A stretch of 64,000 nucleotides of DNA from NCBI RefSeq assembly GCF_029433105.1, contig NZ_JARNTW010000015.1, positions 1 through 64,000 of the forward strand, in the 5' to 3' direction. The DNA is from Runella sp. MFBS21 (GTDB taxonomy: Bacteria; Bacteroidota; Bacteroidia; Cytophagales; Spirosomataceae). Of this stretch, positions 34,564 through 43,155 are shown in pieces. Numbering within the stretch: the first letter of the stretch is position 1; each line of letters opens with the position of its first letter. Made by a program: the position numbers and the translations under genes. The notes beneath the pieces were generated by a model. That model was not told the origin of the DNA. It did no database searches and saw only the letters and a list, made by a program, of their open reading frames with translations.

Positions 34564-34598
34564 CTCCGCCAGATTCGGTATCTTTGCGGAGTTTTTTT
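34564..34598 (+). terminator. hairpin with T run; overlaps a TATCTTTG box
   Basis: CTCCGC (34564-34569) pairs with GCGGAG (34586-34591) over a 16-nt loop, followed by seven T. That fits an intrinsic terminator. The loop also contains TATCTTTG (34579-34586), a perfect -7 box placed about 90 bp before the aminotransferase ATG, so the element could instead be that promoter. The sequence alone does not decide. Confidence 0.4.
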
Positions 34599-34674
34599 AT
34601 TTCAAGCTAGTTTGATAACGTGTTTGTTATACGACTAACTAATAACAATTAACGGTGGCTTGCCACTTAGTATC

Positions 34675-35808
34675 ATGAACCTGTTTAACGTTTATCCGAT
34701 TTACGACATCGAACCCGTCCAAGCGCAAGGCTCTTGGCTCTGGGACAGCAAAGGCGAGAAGTACCTCGACCTTTACGGCGGTCACGCCGTGATTTCGGTG
34801 GGTCATTGTCACCCCCATTACGTCGAAAAAATGACGGAACAGTTGCGACGAATTAACTTCTACTCCAACTCTGTCAGGATACCGTTACAGGATGAATTGG
34901 CCCAAAAACTAGGCGACCTCGCCGGCTATCCCGATTATACCCTCTTTTTGTGCAACTCTGGTGCCGAAGCCAACGAAAACGCCATTAAGTTGGCCTCTTT
35001 TTACAACGGCGGTAGCAAAATAGTCGCCTTTACGAAGTCGTTTCACGGCCGTACGGCAGGGGCAGTTGCGATGACCGACAACCCGTCGATTGTTGCGCCT
35101 GTCAACTACAACAAACACGTCACGTTTTTGCCGTTCAACGACGCCGAAGCCGTTCGTCAGCACGACATGACCGACGTGTGTGCCATCATCGTTGAAGGTA
35201 TCCAAGGCGTGGGTGGTATCCAAGTAGCATCAGAAGAGTTTTTGCGGGCCATCCGTCAGAAATGCGACGAAAGCAACGCTACCTTTATTTTGGACAGCGT
35301 ACAGTGCGGTTATGGACGTTCGGGGAAATTTTTCTCGAACCAACACTACACCGATCTTCACGCCGACCTATACACCACCGCCAAAGGCATGGGCAACGGT
35401 TTCCCGATTGCGGGGGTTTTGATTTCGCCTAAGTTCCAAGCCAAATACGGCATGTTGGGTACGACATTCGGTGGAAATCACTTGGCGTGCGCGGCGGGTA
35501 TTGCTGTACTCGACATCATGAAAGACGAAAACCTCATGGCCAACGCCGTAGAAATCGGGGATTATTTGATGAAAGGCATTGCCGAAATCGGTGGCTACAA
35601 AGAGCTTCGCGGACGTGGGTTGATGATTGGAATCGAATACGATTTCGCCATTGAAGACCTCCGCAACAAGCTGTTGTTCGACTATAAATTATTCACGGGC
35701 GTAGCAGGCAAAAACACCATTCGTTTGTTGCCATCGCTCGCACTCAAAAAAGAAGAAGCTGATTTATTTTTAGAAGCGTTGAGCAAAGAAGTTCGCGTTT
35801 TGGCTTAA
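34675..35808 (+). CDS. argD: class III PLP aminotransferase, acetyl/succinylornithine type
   Basis: 377 residues from the ATG at 34675. Class III fold with LYGGHAVISVGHCHPHY, the cofactor-binding CNSGAEANENAIKLA, FHGRTAGAVAMT, Asp in FILDSVQCGYGRSGKFF, and Lys in TTAKGMGNGFPIAGV that forms the Schiff base; TTFGGNHLACAAG follows. Closest in pattern to N-acetyl- or N-succinylornithine aminotransferase of arginine synthesis, which would match the carbamoyltransferase at 6353. No adjacent arg genes confirm it, so the symbol is tentative. Confidence 0.82.
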   Translation: MNLFNVYPIYDIEPVQAQGSWLWDSKGEKYLDLYGGHAVISVGHCHPHYVEKMTEQLRRINFYSNSVRIPLQDELAQKLGDLAGYPDYTLFLCNSGAEANENAIKLASFYNGGSKIVAFTKSFHGRTAGAVAMTDNPSIVAPVNYNKHVTFLPFNDAEAVRQHDMTDVCAIIVEGIQGVGGIQVASEEFLRAIRQKCDESNATFILDSVQCGYGRSGKFFSNQHYTDLHADLYTTAKGMGNGFPIAGVLISPKFQAKYGMLGTTFGGNHLACAAGIAVLDIMKDENLMANAVEIGDYLMKGIAEIGGYKELRGRGLMIGIEYDFAIEDLRNKLLFDYKLFTGVAGKNTIRLLPSLALKKEEADLFLEALSKEVRVLA

Positions 35809-35816
35809 TTCAGTTA

Positions 35817-35838
35817 GTCCCGAAATACAATTCGGGAC
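35817..35838. repeat. short palindrome GTCCCGAAATACAATTCGGGAC
   Basis: A near-perfect inverted repeat just after the aminotransferase stop. Related sequences (CCAGAAATGTAATTCGGG type) lie at about 36615 and 40596. It is followed by a further motif (AACGTCTCCGACGTTTTA) that recurs in the 40.6-40.9 kb cluster. Confidence 0.7.
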
Positions 35839-35874
35839 TCCAACGGTATAACGTCTCCGACGTTTTACCAGCCA

Positions 35875-35916
35875 TTAAAACCCTGAAAAAGTAACCTATC
35901 TTTTTCAGGGTTTTAA
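35875..35916 (+). terminator. intrinsic terminator of the aminotransferase gene
   Basis: A 17-bp perfect stem, TTAAAACCCTGAAAAAG with CTTTTTCAGGGTTTTAA, and an 8-nt loop. The T-rich right arm completes the terminator. A related hairpin (ACTCTGAGAA with TTCTCAGGGTTTTT) lies beyond the Uma2 gene near 36687-36724. Confidence 0.8.
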
Positions 35917-35954
35917 TTTATCTTTACCAAAGATACTTTTTAAATCAACTGACC

Positions 35955-36566
35955 ATGTTAACGAAAACCTCTCGTCGAAAAGCACTATTGCCCCCCCAAA
36001 AGGTGTCTATTGAAGAATATTTCAGGGCAGAAGACAAATCCATTTATAAACATGAATACCACGACGGCATTATCAAGAAAATGGCAGGAGGACAATTAAC
36101 TCATAATCGATTGGCTCAAAAAGCAGCCAACCTCATTGATTCTTTTTTGGAAAGTAATGATGTAAATCTTGTGGTAAGTAACAGCGACACTAAAATCCGA
36201 ATTGAGCAGTACAACAAATTTGTGTATCCCGATGCAGTAGTGATTTGTGAAAAGCCAGAGTTTTACCAAAACCGAAAAGATACAATTACCAACCCTCTTG
36301 TCGTCGTAGAAGTACTGTCCGACTCCACCAAAGAGTACGACCGAACCCTCAAATACGAGTATTACCGTACCATTCCAAGTTTCAAAGAATACGTATTGGT
36401 ACATCAAGACCGAAAACACGTATCGGTCTATACCAAACAACCCGATGCCACCTGGATTGTCCGCGATTACGACGGCGACGATGCCACTGCTATTTTGTAC
36501 GCCATTCAACAATGCCCACTGTCTCTCAAACGGCTTTACAGGGGACTAGAAATCATAAACCCATAA
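35955..36566 (+). CDS. Uma2-family putative PD-(D/E)XK endonuclease
   Basis: 203 residues with the Uma2/DUF820 pattern: SIEEYFRAEDKSIYKHEYHDG, SNSDTKIRI, FVYPDAVVICE (catalytic-type Asp), and LVVVEVLSDSTKEYDR with VEV supplying the E and the following region the K-like residue, then KYEYYRTIPSFKEYVLV. Family members have a restriction-endonuclease-like fold and unknown role. The gene is bordered by sequence matching the aminotransferase 3' end, which suggests it was inserted between duplicated ends. Confidence 0.87.
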   Translation: MLTKTSRRKALLPPQKVSIEEYFRAEDKSIYKHEYHDGIIKKMAGGQLTHNRLAQKAANLIDSFLESNDVNLVVSNSDTKIRIEQYNKFVYPDAVVICEKPEFYQNRKDTITNPLVVVEVLSDSTKEYDRTLKYEYYRTIPSFKEYVLVHQDRKHVSVYTKQPDATWIVRDYDGDDATAILYAIQQCPLSLKRLYRGLEIINP

Positions 36567-36643
36567 AAAAACCGCAAGCCCGCACCTACATTCAGAGGCA
36601 AGTCTGATTGCTAGTCCAGAAATGTAATTCGGGTCTGTTAGGG

Positions 36644-36665
36644 GAAGTTCACGTTTTGGCCTAAT
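36644..36665 (+). repeat. 22-bp copy of the aminotransferase gene 3' end
   Basis: GAAGTTCACGTTTTGGCCTA and two further bases match 35788-35809, the last codons and stop of the aminotransferase gene, with two differences. The copy lies 77 bp after the Uma2 stop and is followed by a terminator-like hairpin, as the original is. Confidence 0.7.
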
Positions 36666-36753
36666 CATTTCCTTTTTTAACATCAAAACTCTGAGAATAG
36701 CCATTGTGCTTTCTCAGGGTTTTTGTTTTGGGAGCTAGCCTGAATCAAAAAGG

Positions 36754-36983
36754 GGGCAGATGCGAGGCTTGCCCCTACTATTGTTGCCCCAAATTATAAT
36801 TTGGGGCTAGGCTGAGTAATTCGGGGCTAGCCCGAAAAAAAGCCGCCGAACGAAAGTCGTCCGACGGCTTGCAAACAAGTAGGATAAAATGAAATTTAAT
36901 TCAACCAGTTAGACCCACATTGCCTTTAGGGTAAGGGGATAACTGGTAGTCAGACTTTCCAAGTTTTGAAAACTTGGAAAGTC
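36754..36983. repeat. cluster of extragenic palindromes after Uma2
   Basis: Contains an inverted GGGGCAG...CTGCCCC-like core related to the 37-bp array (near 36755-36780), CCCCAAATTATAATTTGGGG (36787-36806), and GACTTTCCAAGTTTT with its perfect 15-bp complement (36953-36983). The last sits 11 bp after the stop of the broken surface protein gene. The rest of the interval 36567-36994 holds no gene. Confidence 0.8.
36835..36870 (-). terminator. possible terminator for the broken surface protein gene
   Basis: On the minus strand AGCCGTCGGACGA pairs imperfectly with TCGTTCGGCGGCT around a short loop, then a run of seven T follows. It lies about 125 bp beyond the stop of the minus-strand gene. Confidence 0.6.
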
Positions 36984-36994
36984 TATTATTCACA

Positions 36995-39900
36995 TCAATT
37001 CTTCTTCACCTTTTTAATCGTGAATGGTACACAAATCGTAGGTGGACAACAATCAACTTCGGTTACAATCACAGGGCAACATCCTCCTGATGGACAGCTA
37101 CCATTGCTGGCTGTAAATGTATAACTACCCGCCTTGTTGAAGAGTACAACATTGCCTGTTTGGCCATCTGACCACACTACGTTGGTGTACTTAGCAGGCA
37201 CTACTACCTGCACCGATTGGCCTGTACACAACTTGAAAGGTACCGTAAAACACTCCCGATCCAAATCATCCTCGTCTTCTTTTGAATTGTTAGGAGTCGA
37301 GTCTTTATCTTTCTCGTTGGTTTTACTGATTTCAGCCGTGTTGAACCAAATACCTTCTGCTAGCACTTTTACCTTGATTTGTAAAGTAACCGTGTCACCA
37401 TTGGCCGCAATATTCCCAATCGTCCAGATTTTAGTGGTTGGGTTATAGCTTCCTCTGCTAGCGGTGCTGCTGACATAAGAGACTCCTACATTCAAACTAT
37501 CGGTCACTTCTACACCCGTAGCGTTTTTATTACTTTCGTTCCAAACTTTGATAGTATAAGTAAGCTCATCTCCAACTTGGGCTATCTTCTTGTCGATATG
37601 CTTGGATAATGCCAAATCAACAGTATCAATACAGGTTTTGGCTGAGACTGTCACGGCATGCAAGCTAGAGTCGCAACCTACTGGCACATTACGCAGACGA
37701 ACGTAGAAGGTAGTAGCACTGTTGACAACACCCGACGGGGTAAAACTCGTCGTAGTGGCTAAGGGGGTACCTGTGCCAGCGGCATTGTTGTACCACGCTA
37801 CCTCTGCTATTGCCGATGTTACAGTTGCCTGCAAAGTAGGGAAGCTTTCTCCTTGACATACGTCAAAGGTTGTGACTGGAACCGTCAAGATTGGACAGAT
37901 AGCTTTCAAGCCCGCATCTACCGAGGTGATGTTACGTGCAGGGTCACCTAATGGTTTGGTCGTGTCTATTGTGTAAGTGCCTGTTTTACCGTCTACACCC
38001 GCATCGCTGTCTTTTTCGTCATCGCTGCCGGTGTTAGGAGTAACTACACTCTAACCCGCTGGTACCACAAACTGTACCGAATAAGTCCCTGCTACCAAAC
38101 TGTCAAACAAGTACTTGCCTTGCGCATTGGTCACTGTGCTGTCAATCTTGGTGCCTGCTGCATTCAACAAATACACTTTCACGCCTGAGGCTGGGGTATC
38201 ACCACTGCCTTGTACATTGTCGCCATTGTCGAACCATACATAGTCGCCCAAGCTTCCAAAGGGTACAAACCCAGCGTCAATTTGTGGGTTGTTGCGAAGC
38301 GTATCACTCTCTGCTTTGCTTACATCAATGGTAATCAAATGGGTGATTCCATTTTTACCTGCATCACTGTCGGAGACATCGGCACCTGTATTGGCAGTGG
38401 TAGATTTGCTGCCCGCTGGCGCTGTAAACTGCACGCGGTAGCTACCCGCCAACAAACTGTCAAACAAATACTTGCCTTGCGCGTCCGTCACAGTACTGTC
38501 GATTTTGGCACCTGAGGCATTTAATAAATAAACCTTCGCACCCACAATCGGTGGCTCAGCGGCAGTGCTACCTTGCTGACCGTCGTTGTTGGTATCGACC
38601 CATACATAATCGCCGATTGAACCATAACAACATACCAAATCGCGGATGCTGACACCTGATCCTCTCAAGTGACGAGTCACGGCTCCACAGTTGATGTTTT
38701 TGGCGGGACACGATAGTAATACAGGAGAGCTAAACAAGCCAAAGAAACACAAAGCAGGTTGTTGGTCTTTCAAACAGACATTGTCTACTTTGGGAGTAAT
38801 GGTGTAGTTAATAGAAACCGCCAACGAATCGCCTACGGCTAGACCCGCTGGAATTAGTACGCGGTAAGTGGGGTGGCCTTGCGGATCCGTGCCCACGACA
38901 GGGTTGGCAAAAGGAGCGGCAAACACCACATTGCTCACTTGCAATAAGGTATGATCCACTGCCAAAGTCAACGTGACCGAATCTTGACCTGAACTCGCTC
39001 CTGAGGCACTACCATAACCTCCCAAGTTTTTGATGTACAATTGGTCATAGACAGATTGAGTACCGTTTTTAGCCGCACACACTTGCAAAGGAATTAGTAC
39101 TGACGACAAGCTGTAGTTGTTTTGCGTGCCTGCGGTACCGACCAAATTCAAAGGCACCACGCCCATAGCTCGTGTAAGAGTGCCGCAATAATTGGTTCCT
39201 TGTAGCGTATAAGGGATTTCGCTCGCGGTAGGACAAGCCGTGAATACAATTTTATACTGTATAATCAGACGGTTTTTGGTGGTAGTATCGGCTCCTGTGA
39301 GGTCAACGTTTCATCCACCCGAATGGTTTCATTGGGCGTAAACTGCTTGTCACCTCCTAGCTGCGTCCCCTGCAAGCGATAGGTACGGTACACATAATTA
39401 CTCACGGTGGTGGTACTCACGGGAGTCACTGCCACCGCGGTTCCATTGGCAGAGATACCGTTGGAATTACGAACTGCCGCACTGGTAAAAGTCAAGTCTT
39501 TATGGTTAATAGTGGTATAGATCAATTCATTTTGAAAACCATAACCTGTATTAAGAATATTGGTTGCAATACTAAAGGCGGTCGAAAGCGTGGGTGTCGG
39601 ATTGCCATTGGTAGTTTGGTTGAGCAAGGAATGAGCAATCACGCTTTTACCAATGTTCATGGCCGAGGAGCTGAACGTTTCACTGCCCAAGGGGAAACCT
39701 GTAGGATAGGTGATGCTACCCGTTAAGCGAGGCAAACCGCTGATACTACCCACGTTACAATCGGGCCGTAATACAAACTTTAGGCGCGTAGTTGCACCCG
39801 TAGCGGGTAAGGGCACGGTGATTATCAGTTTTTTGTTGGTGTAGCTCTGCTGCTGCACCCCTGCAGGCGTAGAGTTTACGGAGTTGTTGATATACTCCAA

Positions 39901-40167
39901 CAAAGCTCCTCCCGGTATGGAGATTTCAATGTTGGCCGTACCTGCATAAGTCACCCCTTTGGCACCTTGCAGATTGGTCAGGTTCAGGTAAATCGTATCG
40001 GTATTACAGGCCGATAAGGTGGTGGGAGTCAGCAGTTGTAGCTGCCCCGAAGGGGAGGTCTGAGCATGCAAACTAAAAGAGCTTAGCAGCAAAATAAGGC
40101 ATCCTAGCAGGATGGTAGCACCATGAGGGCTGCCTTTCTGAAGGTGGGAGATAGATCGCTTTGGCAT
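36995..40167 (-). pseudogene. broken SdrD-B/DUF11-type surface protein gene
   Basis: Would encode about 1,057 residues. Signal peptide (LLLSSFSLHAQ); N-terminal domain (fragment 40167-39265). A one-base loss near 39305-39312 shifts the frame: RVDET should continue VDLTGADTTTKNRL. The next frame reads on through two SdrD-B domains (GDYVWVDTNNDGQQG, GDYVWFDNGDNVQG, both with QGKYLFDSL) to a TAG at 38051-38053 in PAG-stop-SVVTPNTG. Beyond it the same frame stays open to 36995 through a DUF11-type domain (LALSKHIDKKIAQVGDELTYTI) and a Cys-rich tail. Such proteins are secreted adhesin or sheath-like proteins. Pieces are recognisable, so the damage is recent. Confidence 0.85.
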
Positions 40168-40593
40168 CGGTTGTATAGTTAATTGGATTTTCTATGGCTA
40201 TAAGATTTAATCATATAGTTTTCTAAATTAGCCATATACTTTTGAAGTCAAAAACTGTACCAAAGAAGAACAAATAAAGGCAAGAGAGAGTATTGAAGCG
40301 TTTTTTGCCAATTTTATAACTATTTAAAAATCAATATTTTATATCAAACCAATATCCTTGATAAGAATTATTTCTCTATTTTTATTCCATAATACCAGCA
40401 ATAATATACCAAATCAAAAACCTATATATTAGACATATATTTTTTTATAAAAATGATAAAAAAATAAAATTGAAGAGGTTTAGCATGGGAACCTCTCCCC
40501 TGCCCCCCTCATTGCAGAAGAGGGGTTTTTAGGGATTGTCGAAGTGGTTCTCTCTGCTTCTCTGTCGTTTTAAAAAAACAACCACCCGAATAA
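40168..40593. other. AT-rich intergenic stretch upstream of the broken surface protein gene
   Basis: About 290 bp of very AT-rich sequence with several TATAG/TATATA runs, probably the promoter region of the former gene; no -7/-33 pair stands out. Then CCTCTCCCCTGCCCCCC and a short purine-rich stretch lead into the repeat cluster. No coding frame. Confidence 0.5.
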
Positions 40594-40943
40594 GTCCAGA
40601 AATGTAATGCGGGACTTTTGGGGCATTGCGTATGAGATGCTTTTTTAGAACATCGCAGACGTTAATCCAGTATTGCCCCAAACTATAATTTGGGGCTAGC
40701 ATGAAAGACCTTCCAAGTTTTCAAAACTTGGAAGGTTTATACCGCAAACTACTCTGTAATTCGGGAGTGTTAGGGCATTGCGTATGAGACGCTTTTTAGC
40801 ACGTCGCAGACGTTAATCCAGTGTTGCCCCAAACTATAATTTGGAGCTAGCCATTCGGGACTTTTAGGGCATTACGTCTCCGGTGCCCTACAAAAAAGCG
40901 TCGAAGACGCTAATCCATTCTAGCCTCAAACTATAATTTGGGG
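40594..40943. repeat. three composite repeat units of about 100 bp
   Basis: Each unit contains, in order, a GTAATTCGGGA-like element, GGGCATTGCGTATGAGACGC, GTCGCAGACGTTAATCCA, and the palindrome CCCCAAACTATAATTTGGGG (40676-40695, 40827-40846, 40924-40943 with small differences). A perfect TTCCAAGTTTT palindrome (40707-40736) lies between units one and two. The third unit is the most diverged (ATTACGTCTCCGG). No coding frame; looks like clustered extragenic repeats of the host genome. Confidence 0.8.
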
Positions 40944-40973
40944 CAAGCCTGGGTACCTTTTCAAAGGCTGCAA

Positions 40974-42314
40974 TCAGTGAAGAGAAAGTTTATATTTTTC
41001 AAAAAACTCAGGATCAAAATTTGCCTGTTGGAAATTATTTAACACCTTTTCAATCGTTATTTTGTCTTTAATCCATTCTTCACACACCCCATGACGAAGG
41101 CGAGTACCCAAAGCATTAAAGCCCAATACGGCACCGCTCTTTGAATCATAATTGATCCGAAGGAGTACTTCTTTGGTAGGATGTTGCCAACAATAACTAC
41201 TTACACCTTCAGGCAAAGAGGCCGGCACCACTCCATAAGTTTGGTACTCTAAATCAAAAAATTTTGCAGAATTAAAAAATACTCCTGGTTGATAGGCTGT
41301 ACGCTTACCACAGATAGTTTGGGCGACAGTCTCGCCCATGATACGGCCTGTGTACCAAATTTGTTCGATTGATTTACGACCCTCAAGCGGTTGCTGATGC
41401 TCTACACAGTCTCCTATGGCATATACATCCGGAAGATTTGTTTCAAGGTATTTGTTGACCACAATTCCCTTATTGAGGTATAGATTATTGGAGTTTGAAG
41501 AAAGAAAGGAGATATTGGGCGCTACCCCAATAGTTAGCCCAACTAATTGACAATCAACACTATCACCTTGCACTGTCTCTACTCTTTCTACTCTCTTTTG
41601 ACCTCTGATTGCTTTGAGTTCGGTATTGAAGCGTAAATCTATACCTCGTTTTTGAATATGTTTTGTCACAAGGTCAGACTCCTCTTTGGGCAACACACTA
41701 CTCCAATAGCTTTTTTCTCTGACAAGCATAGTAACCTCAATATGACGAGTATGCAGCATTTCGGCAAGTTCCACCCCAATCAAACCTCCCCCTACAATCA
41801 CGGCTTTTGAGATACCAGCAGTATTTTTTTCGAGCAATTCCAAATCTTGATAACTATATAATCCCTGCACACCACTCAGGCTTTGTCCCTCCCAATCACC
41901 CCAACGAGGCACCGAGCCCGTCGCCAAAATGAGTTTATCGTAGGTTAAGACCTTACTAACAATAGCCTGTTTATTCGTATGTTTAGGGGCTACCTTGGTA
42001 AGTCGCTCTAGCAGTGAAGGCGTATAGGTCACTTGATAGCTATCTGCGGAGAGAGTTATTGTCTTTTGGAGAAAATCAATATTTTCTACCGTGGCTCTAT
42101 AAAGATTGATGCGGTTTTTGTCCCAAAACCAATCCTCATAAGGCTTGAGGTGATGGTATTGCTGATGCCCCATATAGACATACATCAACGCCGTACGAGA
42201 AAAGAAATGGTCTGTTTCTTTGGAAATAACCACAATTTCAGCGTCGCTCTGCTTTCGGATGTGCCGAGCGGCAGTGATACCTGCAATTCCGTTTCCTACA
42301 ATAACAATACGCAT
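40974..42314 (-). CDS. NAD(P)/FAD-dependent oxidoreductase
   Basis: 446 residues, pyridine nucleotide-disulphide oxidoreductase fold: FAD motif IVGNGIAGITAA at the N-terminus, NAD motif IVGGGLIGVELAE near residue 165, and the second FAD motif VYAIGDCVEH near residue 315. The overall pattern is like rubredoxin reductase, ferredoxin reductase or the N-terminal part of NirB. No redox-active CxxC is seen. It probably passes electrons from NAD(P)H to an unknown partner. It stands alone after the repeat cluster. Confidence 0.88.
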   Translation of the reverse strand: MRIVIVGNGIAGITAARHIRKQSDAEIVVISKETDHFFSRTALMYVYMGHQQYHHLKPYEDWFWDKNRINLYRATVENIDFLQKTITLSADSYQVTYTPSLLERLTKVAPKHTNKQAIVSKVLTYDKLILATGSVPRWGDWEGQSLSGVQGLYSYQDLELLEKNTAGISKAVIVGGGLIGVELAEMLHTRHIEVTMLVREKSYWSSVLPKEESDLVTKHIQKRGIDLRFNTELKAIRGQKRVERVETVQGDSVDCQLVGLTIGVAPNISFLSSNSNNLYLNKGIVVNKYLETNLPDVYAIGDCVEHQQPLEGRKSIEQIWYTGRIMGETVAQTICGKRTAYQPGVFFNSAKFFDLEYQTYGVVPASLPEGVSSYCWQHPTKEVLLRINYDSKSGAVLGFNALGTRLRHGVCEEWIKDKITIEKVLNNFQQANFDPEFFEKYKLSLH

Positions 42315-42452
42315 AAACAGCAGGTTAAAGCGGTATTAATTGTTATACGTTAATAGTTTACCTTCAAATAACCTGACTTTTAGCCACTTACCAAATAACT
42401 ACATGAAGGTTCAAGTTTCACAAAAATAACCAATTATATGAATGGAGAGCAT

Positions 42453-43058
42453 TCAAATCGCCATTGCGGGATTCCCTTTAGGCCCTATACTCAACCGTAA
42501 ACCAAAATCCTTACCTTTGCTCACGTCTTCTAGTCTTACCAATATCCCCCCTCTTCCTTTCCAAGAGCGGGTTTTGTCAGTATTAGCTTTTTTGTCAGGG
42601 GTGTATTTGCCTGATAAGTAAGTATCAAATTGCTCAAGCAGACTTTTCACGGCATTGCTATCATTGAGATATACATCAAGCTTTACCCCACTGAGATTTT
42701 TGTTTTTATCCAAATAATAAAGTACATCTATCGCCTCAAAGTTTTCGGTTTCGTAAGTAAAGCCCACGTGGTTTGTGGTATCTTCAAAAAGCTCGAATGT
42801 CTCTTCTGTCTTGATTTTACTCACAGGGTCTCCTAGCTGAAAGCCACGAAAAACACCTCCTTGACGTCCAATGATTGTGGTCAACAACTGTGAGTGATTT
42901 GTACTAACAATAGGCTCAGTACTAGATATTACGCTGTCTTTTTTAACGCTTTGCTGTTCGGTAGTTTGCTCCGCACTCTTCCCACACGACAACAACAAAA
43001 TGCTCGACGAAGCTATAAAAATCACCGCCAATACTGATCTAGTATATGATATAGTCAT
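42453..43058 (-). CDS. unknown lipoprotein
   Basis: 201 residues with a lipobox (LLLSC) near residue 25 and a Gln/Ser-rich linker. The folded part (about 60-195) starts GVFRGFQLGDPVSKIK, a small alpha/beta domain pattern seen in bacterial lipoproteins of unknown role, and ends with a conserved-looking GRGGILVRLEDVSKGKDFGLRLSI. No partner genes on the same strand immediately next to it except the BamA-like gene 97 bp upstream. Confidence 0.7.
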   Translation of the reverse strand: MTISYTRSVLAVIFIASSSILLLSCGKSAEQTTEQQSVKKDSVISSTEPIVSTNHSQLLTTIIGRQGGVFRGFQLGDPVSKIKTEETFELFEDTTNHVGFTYETENFEAIDVLYYLDKNKNLSGVKLDVYLNDSNAVKSLLEQFDTYLSGKYTPDKKANTDKTRSWKGRGGILVRLEDVSKGKDFGLRLSIGPKGNPAMAI

Positions 43059-43155
43059 AGTTATAAAAAATGATACTCTTGCGAAGTTAGGAGTTTTGTG
43101 TCAATTATGATGATAGTATAGTTTGAAAATGAAGTAATTTGATAATTGGAATATC

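Noticed and set aside
35955-36566. Uma2 nuclease as part of a restriction or defence system
   Set aside because: No methyltransferase or other defence gene lies nearby; Uma2 genes are common as singletons.
40974-42314. Nitrite reductase large subunit (NirB)
   Set aside because: Only the FAD/NAD part is present; there is no sirohaem or Fe-S domain.
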